Part shown: piece after piece, positions 46,312 through 57,421 of the stretch | Layout: every line of letters starts with the position of its first letter | How positions within the stretch are numbered: the first letter of the stretch is position 1 | NCBI GenBank assembly: GCA_037044905.1 | Contig: JBAOKB010000154.1 | Location: 248,001-312,000, forward strand | Source: Hortaea werneckii | Taxonomy: Eukaryota; Ascomycota; Dothideomycetes; Mycosphaerellales; Teratosphaeriaceae | Reading direction: 5' to 3' | DNA length: 64,000 bases | Translations under genes and position numbers: made by a program | Notes under the pieces: generated by a model | Databases searched by the model: none | Seen by the model: the letters and a program-made list of their open reading frames with translations, nothing else | Told to the model about the DNA's origin: nothing

Positions 46312-46806
46312 GATTGCGGTCGATGCTGCGCAGTGGCGGTGGTGTTTTGTGATGTCCTGCTCGCTCGAAGCGCTCTGTCGCTGGCGGTGCACGTCCAGAT
46401 TTGGGATTTCGAGGTGGGCTGTCCGGACGGAAAATTCCGCTGGAGTATGGCTGGTGCGCATCAAAATTGATTGAAAATTGATTGAAGAGATGATGGACAG
46501 CGGCGGTCCTCGGCAAATCTCCGGCATCGGCAGTCCAGGCCTTCGGCGTCCGACATGCGGTTGATGCGATGCGAAGCGGCATCCCGTTTCTTCGGCCCAG
46601 ACGCTCGCTGGATCCTCCTGAGGTGCGCTGTACTGACTGACTGACGTGCGACTGAAGCTTCCACCCGCCGACCCATTGCGACGCCAACACCAACCGGCCA
46701 GGCCCCGCGCATAGCGAAACCGAGAGCTTGGCTGGCATACAATTCGTTGCGACGGCTTTTGCACCATCCACCCCCATCGTCGCACCTGGACATCCACCCC
46801 GCCAAC
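46312..46806. promoter_or_regulatory. Divergent promoter, eIF3b / SWIB protein
   Basis: About 495 bases between two start codons that face away from each other. It contains three CTGA units at about 46633. Long frames on the minus strand here run through the region but show no domain. Confidence 0.45.
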
Positions 46807-47876
46807 ATGGCGTCCGAACGTATGTCCCCTTCGCATGCGAACTGCTTTGCTCCATCATGCGCCCTCAAGCCATGCTTGTCGGGGCCAGCTTCACTCGGAT
46901 AGGTCAGCTGACATGCTGCTGCAGTCCCCCTCGACCAACGCGCTTCTTATAGCGTGATCATCGACGATATCCTGGCGACTGCAGATCTGGAAACCATATC
47001 TGCCAAGGCGATCCGCAAGGCCCTGCAGGAGCAGGTCTCGGAGGACCTCACAGAGAAGAAGGTATGTTTTGGCCAAACTCTCCCTTATCCCGGCTAGCTG
47101 GTCAGCTCACACCTTCGAATCAGGATCCGATTAAACACCTCATCATGGAACGCTTTGACAAGGTACAGCGTGAACGTAGCACCGAAGACGCAGCAGAGCC
47201 AGCCCCCACAACCAACGGCGCTCCACACGCAGACCAGGAGCCAGATGGCGTTGCAGAGAGCGTTGAGAAAGACGGTGCATCGTCACCACCCTCGAACAAG
47301 CGCAAAGCTTCCTCGCCGCCTGAAGATGACGACGAGGAACTCAGCGACGTCAAAGACACTCCACCGCCCAAGAAAGCAAAGAAAGCTTCAAAGCCGAAGC
47401 CAAAAGCGGAGCCTGAGGAGACAGACGAACAAATGGCAAGGCGCCTGGCAGCCGAGTACGCAGCACCGGGTCGTGCGACCCGCGGCGGAGGCGCAAAGCC
47501 CAGGAAACCTGCACCGAAGAAGGAGAAGGGTAAAACGAAGAAGAAGAGCGCTGCGAAGATCAACTCGGACGACGATAGCGAGGTCGAAGGCGGATCGACA
47601 TCACCCAAGCCCGAAAAAGAGAAGAAAGGCGGCTTTCACAAGCCAATGAACCTCTCGGAGCCGTTGCAGCAGCTTTTAGGTGAGACGCAGTTAAGTCGTC
47701 CTCAGACGGTGAAGCGGATATGGGAGTATGTGCGGGCCCATGAGTTGCAGGATCCCAAAGATAAAAGGAATATCCGGTGTGACGATCAGATGAAGGCGGT
47801 GTTCAAGAGCGACAAGATACATATGTTCACCATGAACAAGGTCTTGGCTGGGCAGCTGTATCCGGTGGAGGAGTAA
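46807..47876 (+). CDS. DEK_C and SWIB/MDM2 domain protein
   Basis: A nuclear chromatin or transcription protein related to yeast Tri1 and Uaf30. Exons 46807-46819, 46925-47061 and 47124-47876 give 300 residues; the first exon has only 13 bases (MASE plus one base). The N-terminal part (SVIIDDILATADLETISAKA, ending IKHLIMERF) is a DEK C-terminal-type helical fold. A long Lys/Glu/Pro/Ser region with KKAKKASKPKPK holds likely nuclear localisation signals. The C-terminal 85 residues are a SWIB domain: GFHKPMNLSEPLQQLLG, RPQTVKRIWEYVRAHELQDP, IRCDDQMKAVF and FTMNKVLAGQL. In yeast Uaf30 belongs to the RNA polymerase I activator UAF; whether this one does is unknown. Frame intact. Confidence 0.9.
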
Positions 47877-48874
47877 TGCGTTACTGGTACGTGAACATGG
47901 TGGTGAGGCAGGTCAGAAGTTGGCCTGGGAGGACAGAATAATGTGCTCACTTGGAAAACGTGGACCGAGACGATGTATGCCCATTGCCATGGGCGATCTG
48001 TGCTATATGAGGGCTCCTTCTTACTGTATTGCAAATCTAGCGAGGCGTTCTGAAGCTGGTGTTTATATCAGGGGAGGTAATGGCAAGGGAGAGAAGTTCG
48101 TTCAAAAGTTTCTCGACGATCTAGATGGAGGTAGCGAGCATCGACAGCTCTCATGATTCATCTTTGTCATTTGCTGTGCTTGAGTGACAGATCTCTAGGA
48201 AAATTGATGAAGTTTTCGTTGCCTCGCCGGATGGGTGCCTGTAAATTCCACTAGCGACATGTACAGATCAGTCAGTGTAACTGGGTAAGTAGCTATTCAT
48301 TCAAAGCCGAGGAGGAGCCATTACAGGCAATCGAAGATGCAGGATCTCTGAGACGTTGAGGTTGGCTGTAACCTGTGAGCCGAAGTCCTCTTGATGGGAA
48401 AATCATGATCGTGTATGACCACCGTGCAAACCATGGTGAGGGCCATACTGTAACGCTGATGTCTCTGCCTGCGAGTTCTCGAGATAGCTAATTTGCAGTT
48501 TTAATTGGCATCTGACCTTGATTCCCTGGAAAAACGCAATGCTACCGTGCAATTTTCCGTCTCTGCATATTCGCATTTGGACGTCATGGCTTTGTATAGT
48601 CAGGTTAGGTTGCAATCAGGGGTCATCTTTCACAATTTTTTCGGCTTGCCTTTGCCTTCCAATTCCGACCTCCAACGCCGTCGCTAATGCCTTGATGATT
48701 GATTTCCTGGCAGGGAGGCTCTCCTTTCGCTTCTTCACGGTATCAAAACGGCTTAGGTCACGCTCCCGCAGTGATCCATATTCTTTGAGCCAATGGCCTC
48801 GTGATGTCGTGAAAATGCTTTCGCGGAAATTCGAGCCATGTGTAATTTTATTCTTTTGCCACAAATTAGGCACT
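47877..48874. other. Convergent intergenic spacer, SWIB / SmB
   Basis: About 1 kb with no recognisable gene. Contains the two 3' regions. A minus-strand frame at 48616-49071 runs into SmB sequence in another frame and is a shadow. Confidence 0.45.
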
Positions 48875-49681
48875 TCATCTTCCACCAAAGCCTGGTGGGC
48901 CTCCAAATCCTCTTCCGGGTGCTCCTGGTGGTTGGAAGCCTGGGGGTGCAAACCCAGCTGTAGACATGTCAGCAGTTGGCCGGAACTCAAGCGGGGATCC
49001 AGAGAACTTACGAGGAGGCATACCAGGAGCGAAACCTGGCGGTGGGCCACCTCTACCGAATCCAGGTGCACTGTGAGGCAGGTCAGTTAATCTGAAGACG
49101 CTTAGAATTGGCTGACATTGAACTTACCCTCCAAAGCCAGCACCAGGGAACCCAGGCCCGCCAACACCAGAGGCGGGTCCTTGCAGTCCGATACCTGCAC
49201 CCCTTCCTGCCGGCCTCGAAATACCTGGGCCAGCCTGCATCGCCGTCGGCGCGCCCGCGGCGCCGCCTGGCGCACTGGTGCCCAGCCTTGCAGCAGGATC
49301 GCTCGGAGGTGGTCCATCAACCGAACAGCTGACCACTGTAGCGCCTCTGATGATAGCCAAACCCAGCATCCTCTTCTCCTCTGTCTCAACCGTCTGCTGT
49401 CCACCAGCGCCCGCACCCGGTGCTCCAGATTGCTTGGTTTTGCGCTTCACTTTGCGGAACTCCTCGCAGTCGGCCAGGACGAGGTTCATGTGCTTGTCGA
49501 AGGCGAGCATCTGCCCCACCAGTTGTCGGCCATCATTCATGGTGGCGCGCATGCGGTAGTTGATGAAACCTTGCTGCAGCTCAGGTCAGCCTTCTGTTCC
49601 TGTCAACGCAGGGTTCGCCTTTGCAGAGGGGTTCTGGCGATGCGGACTTACCATCTTGCCCTGCTTGTTGGATGCCGCCAT
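48875..49681 (-). CDS. SMB1: Spliceosomal core protein SmB
   Basis: One of the seven Sm proteins that ring the U1, U2, U4 and U5 snRNAs. Four exons, 49652-49681, 49128-49573, 49012-49070 and 48875-48957, with introns of 78, 57 and 54 bases; the product is 205 residues. The Sm fold is clear: Sm1 with NYRMRATMNDGRQLVGQMLAFDKHMNLVLADCEE, shown here as NYRMRATMNDGRQ then HMNLVLADCEEFR, and Sm2 as RMLGLAIIRGATVVSCSVDG. The rest is a Gly/Pro/Ala/Arg tail with repeated GFGG, PGF and PGAPGRGFG, usual for SmB, where Arg methylation can occur. The splices restore KMQGFINYRM and two PPGF-type joins. Divergent from ribosomal protein L11 at 346 bases. Confidence 0.94.
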
Positions 49682-50027
49682 GTTGCTGTCGTCGCGCGCC
49701 GGAGCACGTCTCCTTCTGTTCCCGAGGGTGTGTTGTTGAAGTTTGTGAGCCGACTCTGGGCTATGCAATTGATGTGTAATGCGACCTCGGTGCCCTGCGG
49801 TCTACTTGCTTGCCCACCCTCTCAGCGCGCGCGCGCGAAAGTTGCATGGAGCCGCAGCGAACCACACGGCGCTTTGCGACGCTTGGACCACATTGACTCG
49901 CTAGCGCGGGTGAGTGCGCCAAGCATCGAGCATTTCGAATTCTGCTCCGCTTCGAACTTGCGAATTGACGACGGCAGCCGCATCATACTAACCATCACCC
50001 GCCAGGACGTGACGACTCACTAGCACA
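49682..50027. promoter_or_regulatory. Divergent promoter, SmB / L11
   Basis: 346 bases shared by two highly expressed-type housekeeping genes. A GCGCGCGCGC run lies at about 49826-49837. Confidence 0.5.
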
Positions 50028-50898
50028 ATGGTGAGTCTTTCTTCAGCCTCGAAATGCCTACGATCCTCCGATTCCAACGACACGAACGATTTCGAAGTGC
50101 TACCGCGGAAGGAGATGGGGCGAGCGATTGGAACGAACACTAACCACACGTATCGCAGGCCAAGGGCGAGTCTTCTCAGCAGCAGGCCGATGGCCAGAAT
50201 GTTGTCCAGCAGGGCGGCAAGGACCGCAGCAGCAACCCGATGCGTGAGCTGCGCATCCAGAAGCTGGTCCTGAACATCTCCGTCGGCGAGTCTGGTGACA
50301 GACTGACGAGAGCCGCCAAGGTGCTCGAGCAGCTGTCTGGTCAGACCCCAGTCTACAGTACGTTCAGACCCAAGCAAGAAGAGTGGCAAGAGAGTCCTGG
50401 CAGAACAATTCCAACGCAGAGGACAAGGCAGAGCACAAGTGCTAACATGGGTTCCCGATAGGCAAGGCCCGTTACACCGTCCGTACCTTCGGTATCCGTC
50501 GTAACGAAAAGATCGCCGTCCACGTTACCGTCCGTGGTGCCAAGGCTGAGGAGATCTTGGAGCGTGGCCTCAAGGTCAAGGAGTACGAGCTGAGGAAGCG
50601 CAACTTCTCCGAGACCGGCAACTTCGGTTTCGGTATCTCTGAGCACATCGACTTGGGCATCAAGTACGACCCAGCGATCGGTATCTACGGCATGGACTTC
50701 TACGTCTGCATGTAAGTTGCTCGAAGAAGGTATGAGGGACTTACGAATGGGAGGCTGACAATTTTTCACAGGACCCGTCCTGGTGAGCGCGTTGCCAAGC
50801 GTAGACGCTGCAAGTCCAAGATCGGTGCTGGCCACCTCATCCGCCAGGAGGAGACGCTCAAGTGGTTCAAGAACAGGTTCGAGGGTATCGTGAGGTAA
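50028..50898 (+). CDS. RPL11: 60S ribosomal protein L11 (uL5)
   Basis: Large-subunit protein that binds 5S rRNA in the central protuberance. Four exons: 50028-50030 (only the start codon), 50159-50357, 50462-50711 and 50772-50898, with introns of 128, 104 and 60 bases; the product is 192 residues. Conserved stretches are MRELRIQKLVLNISVGESGD, the splice-restored GQTPVYSKARYTVRTFGIRR, GNFGFGISEHIDLGIKYDP and RRRCKSKIGAGH. A Gln-rich N-terminal extension of about 28 residues makes it longer than yeast L11 (174). A first exon ending at the ATG is common in fungal ribosomal protein genes. I looked for C/D snoRNA boxes in the introns and saw none. Confidence 0.96.
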
Positions 50899-52325
50899 AA
50901 ACCCTTCAACTGAGACGACCAAGGAGCTGGTATACCACGAAATTTTCGGCGAAATTCCTTCGAGCGCAACGTCAATATGAGCATGGTTGGGCTGGCGTCA
51001 TATGATGAAGAGCATGGCTGTAGAATTGTTCCAAAATAGCAAAAGACAAGTCAACAGCCGGCCTATCGGAGCTATTGAAATCTACCAACTCGCTTGAGCA
51101 AGATCGCAAGAATGGAGGCCTCACCGCTACAGGTGCGACTAAGCCGCATAAACCATTGATCGGTGTCTCAATGCTACCTCTGGTCGCCTGCTCGTGTCAT
51201 GCTTCATCAGCAACGACATGACTGGAATCTTGACCTTCACCTTTCGACACGTTTCTTTCGTGCTTGTCTTGTCTTAGCTTGATGGTGATACAGTGCATGT
51301 GATGGGTCTCCGATAGCCACCACGCCTTCAACATCGTCGCCACTTGTGTCTATCTCGCCTTGTACTAACCTAAAAGACAGCAATGTCCATTTGGTAGCAA
51401 CCGTAGCTTGTTGGCCTGCCGTCCACGCGAGTGTTTTCTGTAATGACATTAGCGCTTCCTATCGTTTGGTGGAGTGATGCCAACACGTAGCAAGCTACAC
51501 CCTTCAGAAGCACGAAGTAGCCTCGTGACGGCCTACTCTACAACGATCGAAAAGCGAAGTCGATATTTGGCTAATCGTAACGTCCTCGCAGTAAAGCTGA
51601 GTCTTAAGCTCCCACGATCTCGTTTGCAGGACAACGAGAAAAATCGTTGACCAAGGGCAAACTGCAATTTTCATGCTATCATAGAAGGCAGAATTGTCAA
51701 GACCGGTGCCAGGCACACATGAGGCTCATCGCGACTTGACTTGAAAGGAAAGTCGCGGTAGATGCAGACTTGTGCAATGCCTCAACGTCTGCGATTACTT
51801 CTCGCGGAGAACAGTCGTCCACATGGGAAAACGCGACGTGATTTCGTAAATTAAGAATGTGCTCCCTTCTCGGACACCTCCAACTCATCGCCGCAATGAA
51901 GCGACCCATCGAGGAGCAGGCTTCCTATATCCAGGAGAGTTACTCTCCTGAGCCAAGCCTCCGTAGAGGCTGGCAACGCTATACCGTAGACCTCCCACCC
52001 GCGAGGGCTAGGAGAAGGGTATAGGTCGTGGCGGCTCAGTTGGTTTTTGATCTAGGGAGAGGAAGAGGAGGGTGAGGGCGAAGTCGAAGATATAGTTTCT
52101 GCGCAGGGCCGGGCGGGCCAGTGCGGCCGACGCTTGGCGGAGGGCTCGGGAGAGCGGAGGATAACTCCGACTCGGGCGGAATAGACTCTCAGCAAGCATC
52201 GCGCAAGAAGAGGAGAAGCGGACGACGACATACAGTCTTTATACGGCCAGCATTCCTTGCTCTTCCTCCCTTCCGCATCCACCTCTACTTTGACCGTCTG
52301 CATAGTATAGCTACAGCAGGTCAAG
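50899..52325. other. Intergenic, about 1.4 kb
   Basis: No recognisable gene. It holds a near-perfect palindrome (51932-51950) inside a 42-codon open frame (51896-52024), and the MPC1 promoter at the right end. Confidence 0.4.
51932..51950. repeat. 9-bp inverted repeat with one-base centre
   Basis: CAGGAGAGT, T, ACTCTCCTG: nine perfectly paired bases around one central base. As DNA it could be a dimer-protein site; as RNA the loop would be too tight without opening some pairs. Confidence 0.6.
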
Positions 52326-53014
52326 ATGGCGGCGGCGATCAAGGCTCTCAACGCAAAGATCCGGTCTAACCCGGTGACGGACTACTTCTGCTCGACCCGT
52401 AAGTGGCATGCACATGCAGAGGGGAGACGGGATGGGTGAAGATCTAGCGACGAGGGCTGTGGTCATCATCGACCAGAATACAATGGCTGACTTGCGAGCT
52501 TTCGCGCAGACTTCTGGGGTCCCGCATCCAACTTTGGCATTCCTCTTGCCGCCGTCATGGACACGCAGAAAGATGCCGACATGTACGTCTTGTCACAACA
52601 GCAGCAACGACATTGAAGCTGTCCAGCTTCGATCTTCGGAGTGGAAGATCACTGACCGTCCGATCTAGCATCTCTGGCCCAATGACGCTCGCCCTGTGCG
52701 GTTACTCTGGCGTCTTCATGCGCTACGCGCTCGCCGTGTCGCCCAGGAACTACCTACTATTCGGCTGCCACGTCGTCAACTTCAGCGCACAAATGACACA
52801 GGGCTACCGATACCTCAACTACTGGCACATGGGTGGCCGGGAAAGGACTCTTGAAGAGAAGGCGAAGGACGGTCTGTCGCAGGCTGGCGGTGTATTGGAC
52901 AAGAATGCGGCCAAGGCCCAGGGTGCGTTGAAGGAGGGCGTGCAGACGGTCGAGGATGAGGCGTCGAAGCTGGCCGGTCAGGCGAAGGCGAAGGTGGAGC
53001 AGGCAACCAGATAA
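52326..53014 (+). CDS. MPC1: Mitochondrial pyruvate carrier subunit 1
   Basis: Half of the inner-membrane heterodimer that imports pyruvate into mitochondria. Exons 52326-52398, 52510-52582 and 52669-53014 (introns of 111 and 86 bases) give 163 residues. The splices restore the family core: YFCSTHFWGPASNFGIPLAA, then DTQKDADMISGPMTLALCGY, FMRYALAVSPRNYLLFGCH and NFSAQMTQGYRYLNYW. After the core, which is the whole of a typical Mpc1, comes an extra amphipathic Lys/Glu/Ala tail of about 55 residues (EKAKDGLSQAGG, GVQTVEDEASKLAGQAKAK) resembling LEA-type helices. That tail is the only unusual part and would lie on one face of the inner membrane. Intact. Confidence 0.95.
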
Positions 53015-53208
53015 GAGGCCAAAAGATGATGGGAGAGGGGGAGAGAAAGAGAGGGAAGCTTCATGTTCGCCTTTACGATTGTGTACCTGTACAGCGTCTA
53101 TACACCCTTGGTTCTTTATACTGCGACTTGATCGCCGATAAGAGGCGCGAGCTCGCCCGCCTTTTGCGATCTCACCATTTCATGAATCATATACACCGTA
53201 CTCTATCG

Positions 53209-54111
53209 TTAAACACACACAGCTAACAGGACATAAGCAGCAGCCAGCACGCCCAACACCCTTTTCAAACCTTTCCGCTCGCTTGCAGCTGCGCCAAGTC
53301 CCGGATCGCCTTCCTCATCCTCACCGGGTTTACTGACCTGCTGGCGGAAATTCCCCTTGACATTCCCTGGCGGACTGTACTCGCAGACAAGGAACCACCC
53401 GCTTACACCTTCATCTCCCGTGCTGCGACAGTACGAAGCTCCACAGCCGACCGAAGTCGTATTCTGCCAGACGAGCTGCGTAAAATGGCCGGTCGATTCC
53501 TGGAACTGGGGCCTGTTGTAATTGTACTCGGCCTCTTCCCCGGCCCAGGCGTCGATGGCGATGGTCGGGTTCAGGTAACCCTGCGCGAGGTTCTCGCCGT
53601 AGTCGCCACCCTACATTCGATCTGTCAGTATCAAATGTTCCAAGGTTAGTACGGAGCGGAGTTGGGAGCCAAGTACCGAATGCTCCCATTTGCAGTTTTT
53701 GGAGTAATCCTGCGCATAGTCCGCTAATGTTGAGTCCCATGTTAAGTTGCTTGCTTGGTGTTGACTGCGATAATAATTGGTGCTATTTAGCACTGCCGCC
53801 TCTAGGCCATCCTGGTATGACATGTCGTCTGAAGATGTCGCGGTTGGCAAGTTGTGAATGCTCGTCGTTGGCGTTATTATGAGGCTGTTGCTGCTTCTAG
53901 CTGCCGGTATCAATGTAGAGCTCAGCGATGCTTTGCAAGTTGTGCAGGTAGTATCTGTTTCCCCTCCCCTGGTGACAGTGGTCGTAGAAGTAAGAACGGT
54001 AGTGGTGGACGTCAATGTTATAGTCGTCTCAGCTCCAGCCAAGGCGTACAACAGGAAGTGCGCCGCCAGGGCGCGGACAGTAGTGACGACATGCACGATC
54101 TTGACTCGCAT
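53209..54111 (-). CDS. Secreted CAP/PR-1-like protein with possible GPI tail
   Basis: A CAP-superfamily extracellular protein (as yeast Pry1/2, which bind sterols and lipids). Exons 53677-54111 and 53209-53610 across a 66-base intron give 278 residues. Signal peptide VRALAAHFLLYALAGA near the start, then a Thr-rich stretch (TITLTSTTTVLTSTTTVT) and spacer of about 70 residues likely to be O-glycosylated. The CAP domain runs from about residue 107: LNSTNYYRSQHQASNLTWDS, KNCKWEHS/GGDYGENLAQGY across the splice, STGHFTQLVWQNTTSVGC and GWFLVCEYSPPGNV. The motif His and Glu residues are present. The end (GLKRVLGVLAAAYVLLAVCV) is hydrophobic and fits a GPI signal. Start 54111 is chosen for the signal peptide; the frame runs on upstream to 54231. 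Confidence 0.88.
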
Positions 54112-55033
54112 GTTTCCAAGAATGCGCCAGTCGTCGCAGCTTAAAGCGGTATAAGAAGCGAAAGAGGCCAGCGCGCTGGCTCGCGAAGCGATGTGGTCAT
54201 GGCTGTCCTTCTTGAGAGGAGATGAGTGCAAGCATGTAACATGGCACCTCAGTATATATATCAGGATTTACTGCTGTGCTGTACCACCTATCCGAGACTT
54301 GTATTGTGAGGTCTCATGCTCTCGCTCTCGAATATGGTTGTCTGGAAAGAGGTGTTCGATTGAGGGGCGAAGCCAACGTTTCAGATCCCCGGATGTCGCA
54401 GAGTTGAACGGGCGCTTGGCTAACAATAATACAACAACTCCCTCGGCCGCTCGATATACTCCCTAGGTTCATTGGCTATGCAGTCCGTGGCGTAGGCTAG
54501 CGAGATTGTACTGCAGTATCCACTATGAAAGACGCAGTTTAGCGGCGACTAAGAATTCCTTCGGTTGCCACCAGCAGGACAGGTGCATGCTGGCAATATC
54601 GGTGCTGACTTCACAAGATCTTTCGGTAGTAGTTGGATGGCTTTAGAGAAGATGACGGTGAGAATGTACGAAGCAAAAATTCAAGACCAGAGTGAGACAA
54701 ACTCGCTATCGTCGCTTCGCTTCGAAAGACATTCTCGATTTGGCGATAATGCTACTCATACATGTTTCCATTCATGCTTCATCAAATATGTGCGATTCGC
54801 TCGACAATACCCTTCAAGTGAGTGTGAGCGCCTCTCAACTCCCAAAGCTCCAAGCTGATAACTGTCTCAATTAACGAGCTGCAAACATTCCACCAAATCC
54901 CGTCGCGTCGTGTCACAATGAGTGCATCAAATCTACTCCTGTTTGTGCGCCATAGTACCCCAAGATTCCATCGTATTGATTTCGGCCGTGAATTCAGTAG
55001 TCATTTCTGTGTATTTTAAACTTCTTCATCTCT
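54112..55033. other. Intergenic, CAP promoter and 3' of next gene
   Basis: No recognisable gene. It includes the CAP promoter on its left side. Confidence 0.45.
54253..54260 (-). promoter_or_regulatory. TATA box of the CAP gene
   Basis: TATATATA about 140 bases upstream of the start codon at 54111. Confidence 0.4.
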
Positions 55034-55939
55034 TCAGTCCATATAAAAGTCTCCCTTCAAGATCCTCTCCTGGAAGTGATCTGGTCGTCTATCTTCTTTG
55101 GGCCGGGCCGGCATTTCCCGGACAGGTGCCTCCATCGTGGCTACGCTCTTCGCCCTCGCATGGTTGCTTGGCACGGGCATGCTGCCTTGCCCACTGATGC
55201 TTGACGTGCGCTCAGCTCGATTGCGCATGTTCTCGTTCCAGAATTCGGTCGAGCCTGAACCCATACCAAGTGTCAGCGAATGTAGTCTGTACGGCAAGGA
55301 CAGCGAGTAGTGACGGCGGTGGGATGTAGGCTGCTCAGGCATGGACAAACCTCGACCCTTAGCATCACGGGCGGAGAGGCTCGTCCCGGCTTGTGCTGGT
55401 TTAACAGTGGCAGTGCTCGCAGGTGGTGACTTGTTACCATTCTGCCCTGATCCACCGCCCCCGCCTCCACCAGCGTTCGGGCTCCTCACGTCTCTCAACG
55501 CTCTGGCACCGAAGCTCATGCGTCTAGCAAAAGGAGTAGTTGGCTGGCTGCCAGAGGCAGGGTCACGCGCAGAGTCCTCCTCAACGGCAGACTCGTCTAT
55601 CGACCCACTGTTTGCCGAGCTGATGCTCTCTCGACGCGTGCCACGGTGCGAATTGAATGGCGAGGTCGAGCTGGGCGACCCAGAAAGACCGAGGGTGGTC
55701 AGGGAAAGACGGCGTTGTTGAGCTTGGGCCGCTGCGTGGGAGATGGGGCCAGGATACTGGTTGGGCGGTGAATCCTTGCCAGAGTCCTGAGCCGGCCGTG
55801 GCTGAGGTTGCCGGTTGGCACCGAAGAGGCTGGCGAAGGTATCACCCGCAAAGGATGAGCGGCGAGGTCTCGTAGGAGTCTGGGTGGACGTAGTGGTCGG
55901 ATCCTCGGCCATGACGGTGGTATTGCGATTGAACGACAA
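55034..55939 (-). CDS. Disordered conserved fungal protein of unknown function
   Basis: Single exon, 301 residues. Low-complexity, rich in Ser, Pro, Gly, Arg and Thr, with a run of seven Gly at about residue 157 and several basic-Ser motifs (RRSSFAGDTFASLFG, RRLSLTTLGLSGS, RRESISS) that look like kinase sites. The end, AERTSSISG then RPDHFQERILKGDFYMD, is written like a short conserved C-terminal motif; I have seen such endings in Dothideomycete hypothetical proteins but cannot name the family. No signal peptide or membrane segment. Probably a phospho-regulated cytosolic adaptor, which is inference. Met at 55912 is an alternative start. Frame intact. Confidence 0.7.
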   Translation of the reverse strand: MSFNRNTTVMAEDPTTTSTQTPTRPRRSSFAGDTFASLFGANRQPQPRPAQDSGKDSPPNQYPGPISHAAAQAQQRRLSLTTLGLSGSPSSTSPFNSHRGTRRESISSANSGSIDESAVEEDSARDPASGSQPTTPFARRMSFGARALRDVRSPNAGGGGGGGSGQNGNKSPPASTATVKPAQAGTSLSARDAKGRGLSMPEQPTSHRRHYSLSLPYRLHSLTLGMGSGSTEFWNENMRNRAERTSSISGQGSMPVPSNHARAKSVATMEAPVREMPARPKEDRRPDHFQERILKGDFYMD

Positions 55940-57421
55940 GCGGTGACAATGGGCGTATCAGAGTGTGGATGTAAGTGGGCAGGAGAAAAGCGTGGCGTGT
56001 GGTGATGAATGTGAAGCGACGGGCCTACGAGGCCGGCAACAGTCGCGTGACCAGTCTCAATGCTGGGCAGGTACAGTGAGGTGGTACCGCAGCTGCTGAG
56101 GAGCTCTGTCTGCCGGGTGCGTCCAAGCTGTGCGGTGATAGATGTTCTCGTGAGAAGGGTCCCGTCTGCCCCTGCCCCAATGGAAGGTGGGAAGATGGGA
56201 GCAGAAGGCCGCTCTTGCCGTGGGGCGCTGATCGACGGTTTACGTCACTACTCGCGACAAGATAAAGGCAGACGAAAGGGTCGTGACAGTCTCGAGAGCC
56301 GCGTGGGTCAGGAATGAGGGCGTGTGTGACGAATCTCTCGTTGCATTCTCAGGGTGAGAAGCCAAAATCCCGCCTAAGCAGTTGCAACGGTGGAGGGGCA
56401 TCAGAAGTGGGAGGCGACTTTGCGCGTCTAGAAACACCGACCATGGCAAACCCTTTCTTTGTTGGGTTTAGTGGCAACACTGGCATATGCCCTCCACGCC
56501 AGCGGCCTCTGCCGGAATGCGGGGGAGCTGCCAATGCCAACCAATCGCCACCCGTGCTTCAGGCAATCAGTGGGGCGGGCGAGCCTTTGTCATGGATCTA
56601 CATACATCCACATCCACTACGCGCTCGTGCGCCGCGAAAGGTTCCTTTGTCATGGCTCGCTTCAGTTGGCAGGCACAGTGGGCGCGCGGCTGGTTGGATA
56701 CTGTAGGCGAGATGCAGCATCAAACAACGAGACGCAACGGTGGTCGACGCAACCATCATCGATCACTCATATCCCATCTTGCTCCATGCGTTACATAGCG
56801 GGGGTGTCAATGTCGACCTCGGGAGGCATCTAATTAACATGACACATGAGCCTACTCTGAACGCTCATGACTAGGCCCTTCTTCGGTGTCACATACAGTC
56901 TCATCTGGCACTTCCGAAGATGTTAAGAGCCAAGGTACAAGCGCCGGTCGGAGCCAAATACAGTAGCTTTCCTGCGGCCACGGCGTAAGGTATCTCGTAG
57001 ACTCAGCTCTCGAGCTACGAAGTGGTGCAACGGCCCGCTCGCCATTTCTTCCTGTCAGAGAACGACCAGAGTCACGAGACACATGACCCTGGGTCAAAAT
57101 CAAGTGGAGCGCCATTGCGTACCTTCTCCAAGCTATGAAAATCACCGACCATGACCATCTTAAGATCTGCGACTATTGCTGATTGATGAAAATGCATTGT
57201 CTGCGAGATTGAATGGAGCCGAGATCATACGATTGATACTGTCTTTTCTATCAACTTCACCTGAAGAAAGATGTCACACCGACATCTTACAGCTGACAGC
57301 AATCTAACATTCACACACCCGAGCAGTCAACCACTTCTCACCTGCAGACCATGACAACAACATCAGCGGTGCCTTGCATACCCGCATAGCTTGTCCATGG
57401 CTTCTTGTCTCTCGGCCTCCT
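55940..57421. other. Intergenic, about 1.5 kb
   Basis: Only short or overlapping frames without family features. Presumed promoter of the disordered protein on the left and 3' region of the RING-less paralog on the right. Confidence 0.4.

Noticed and set aside
46082..46858. Long minus-strand frames across the eIF3b start and promoter
   Set aside because: They read through the real first exon and intron in other frames; the spliced RRM-containing model explains the sequence better.
50031..50461. snoRNA in the RPL11 introns
   Set aside because: No C box with a matching D box and terminal stem could be seen.
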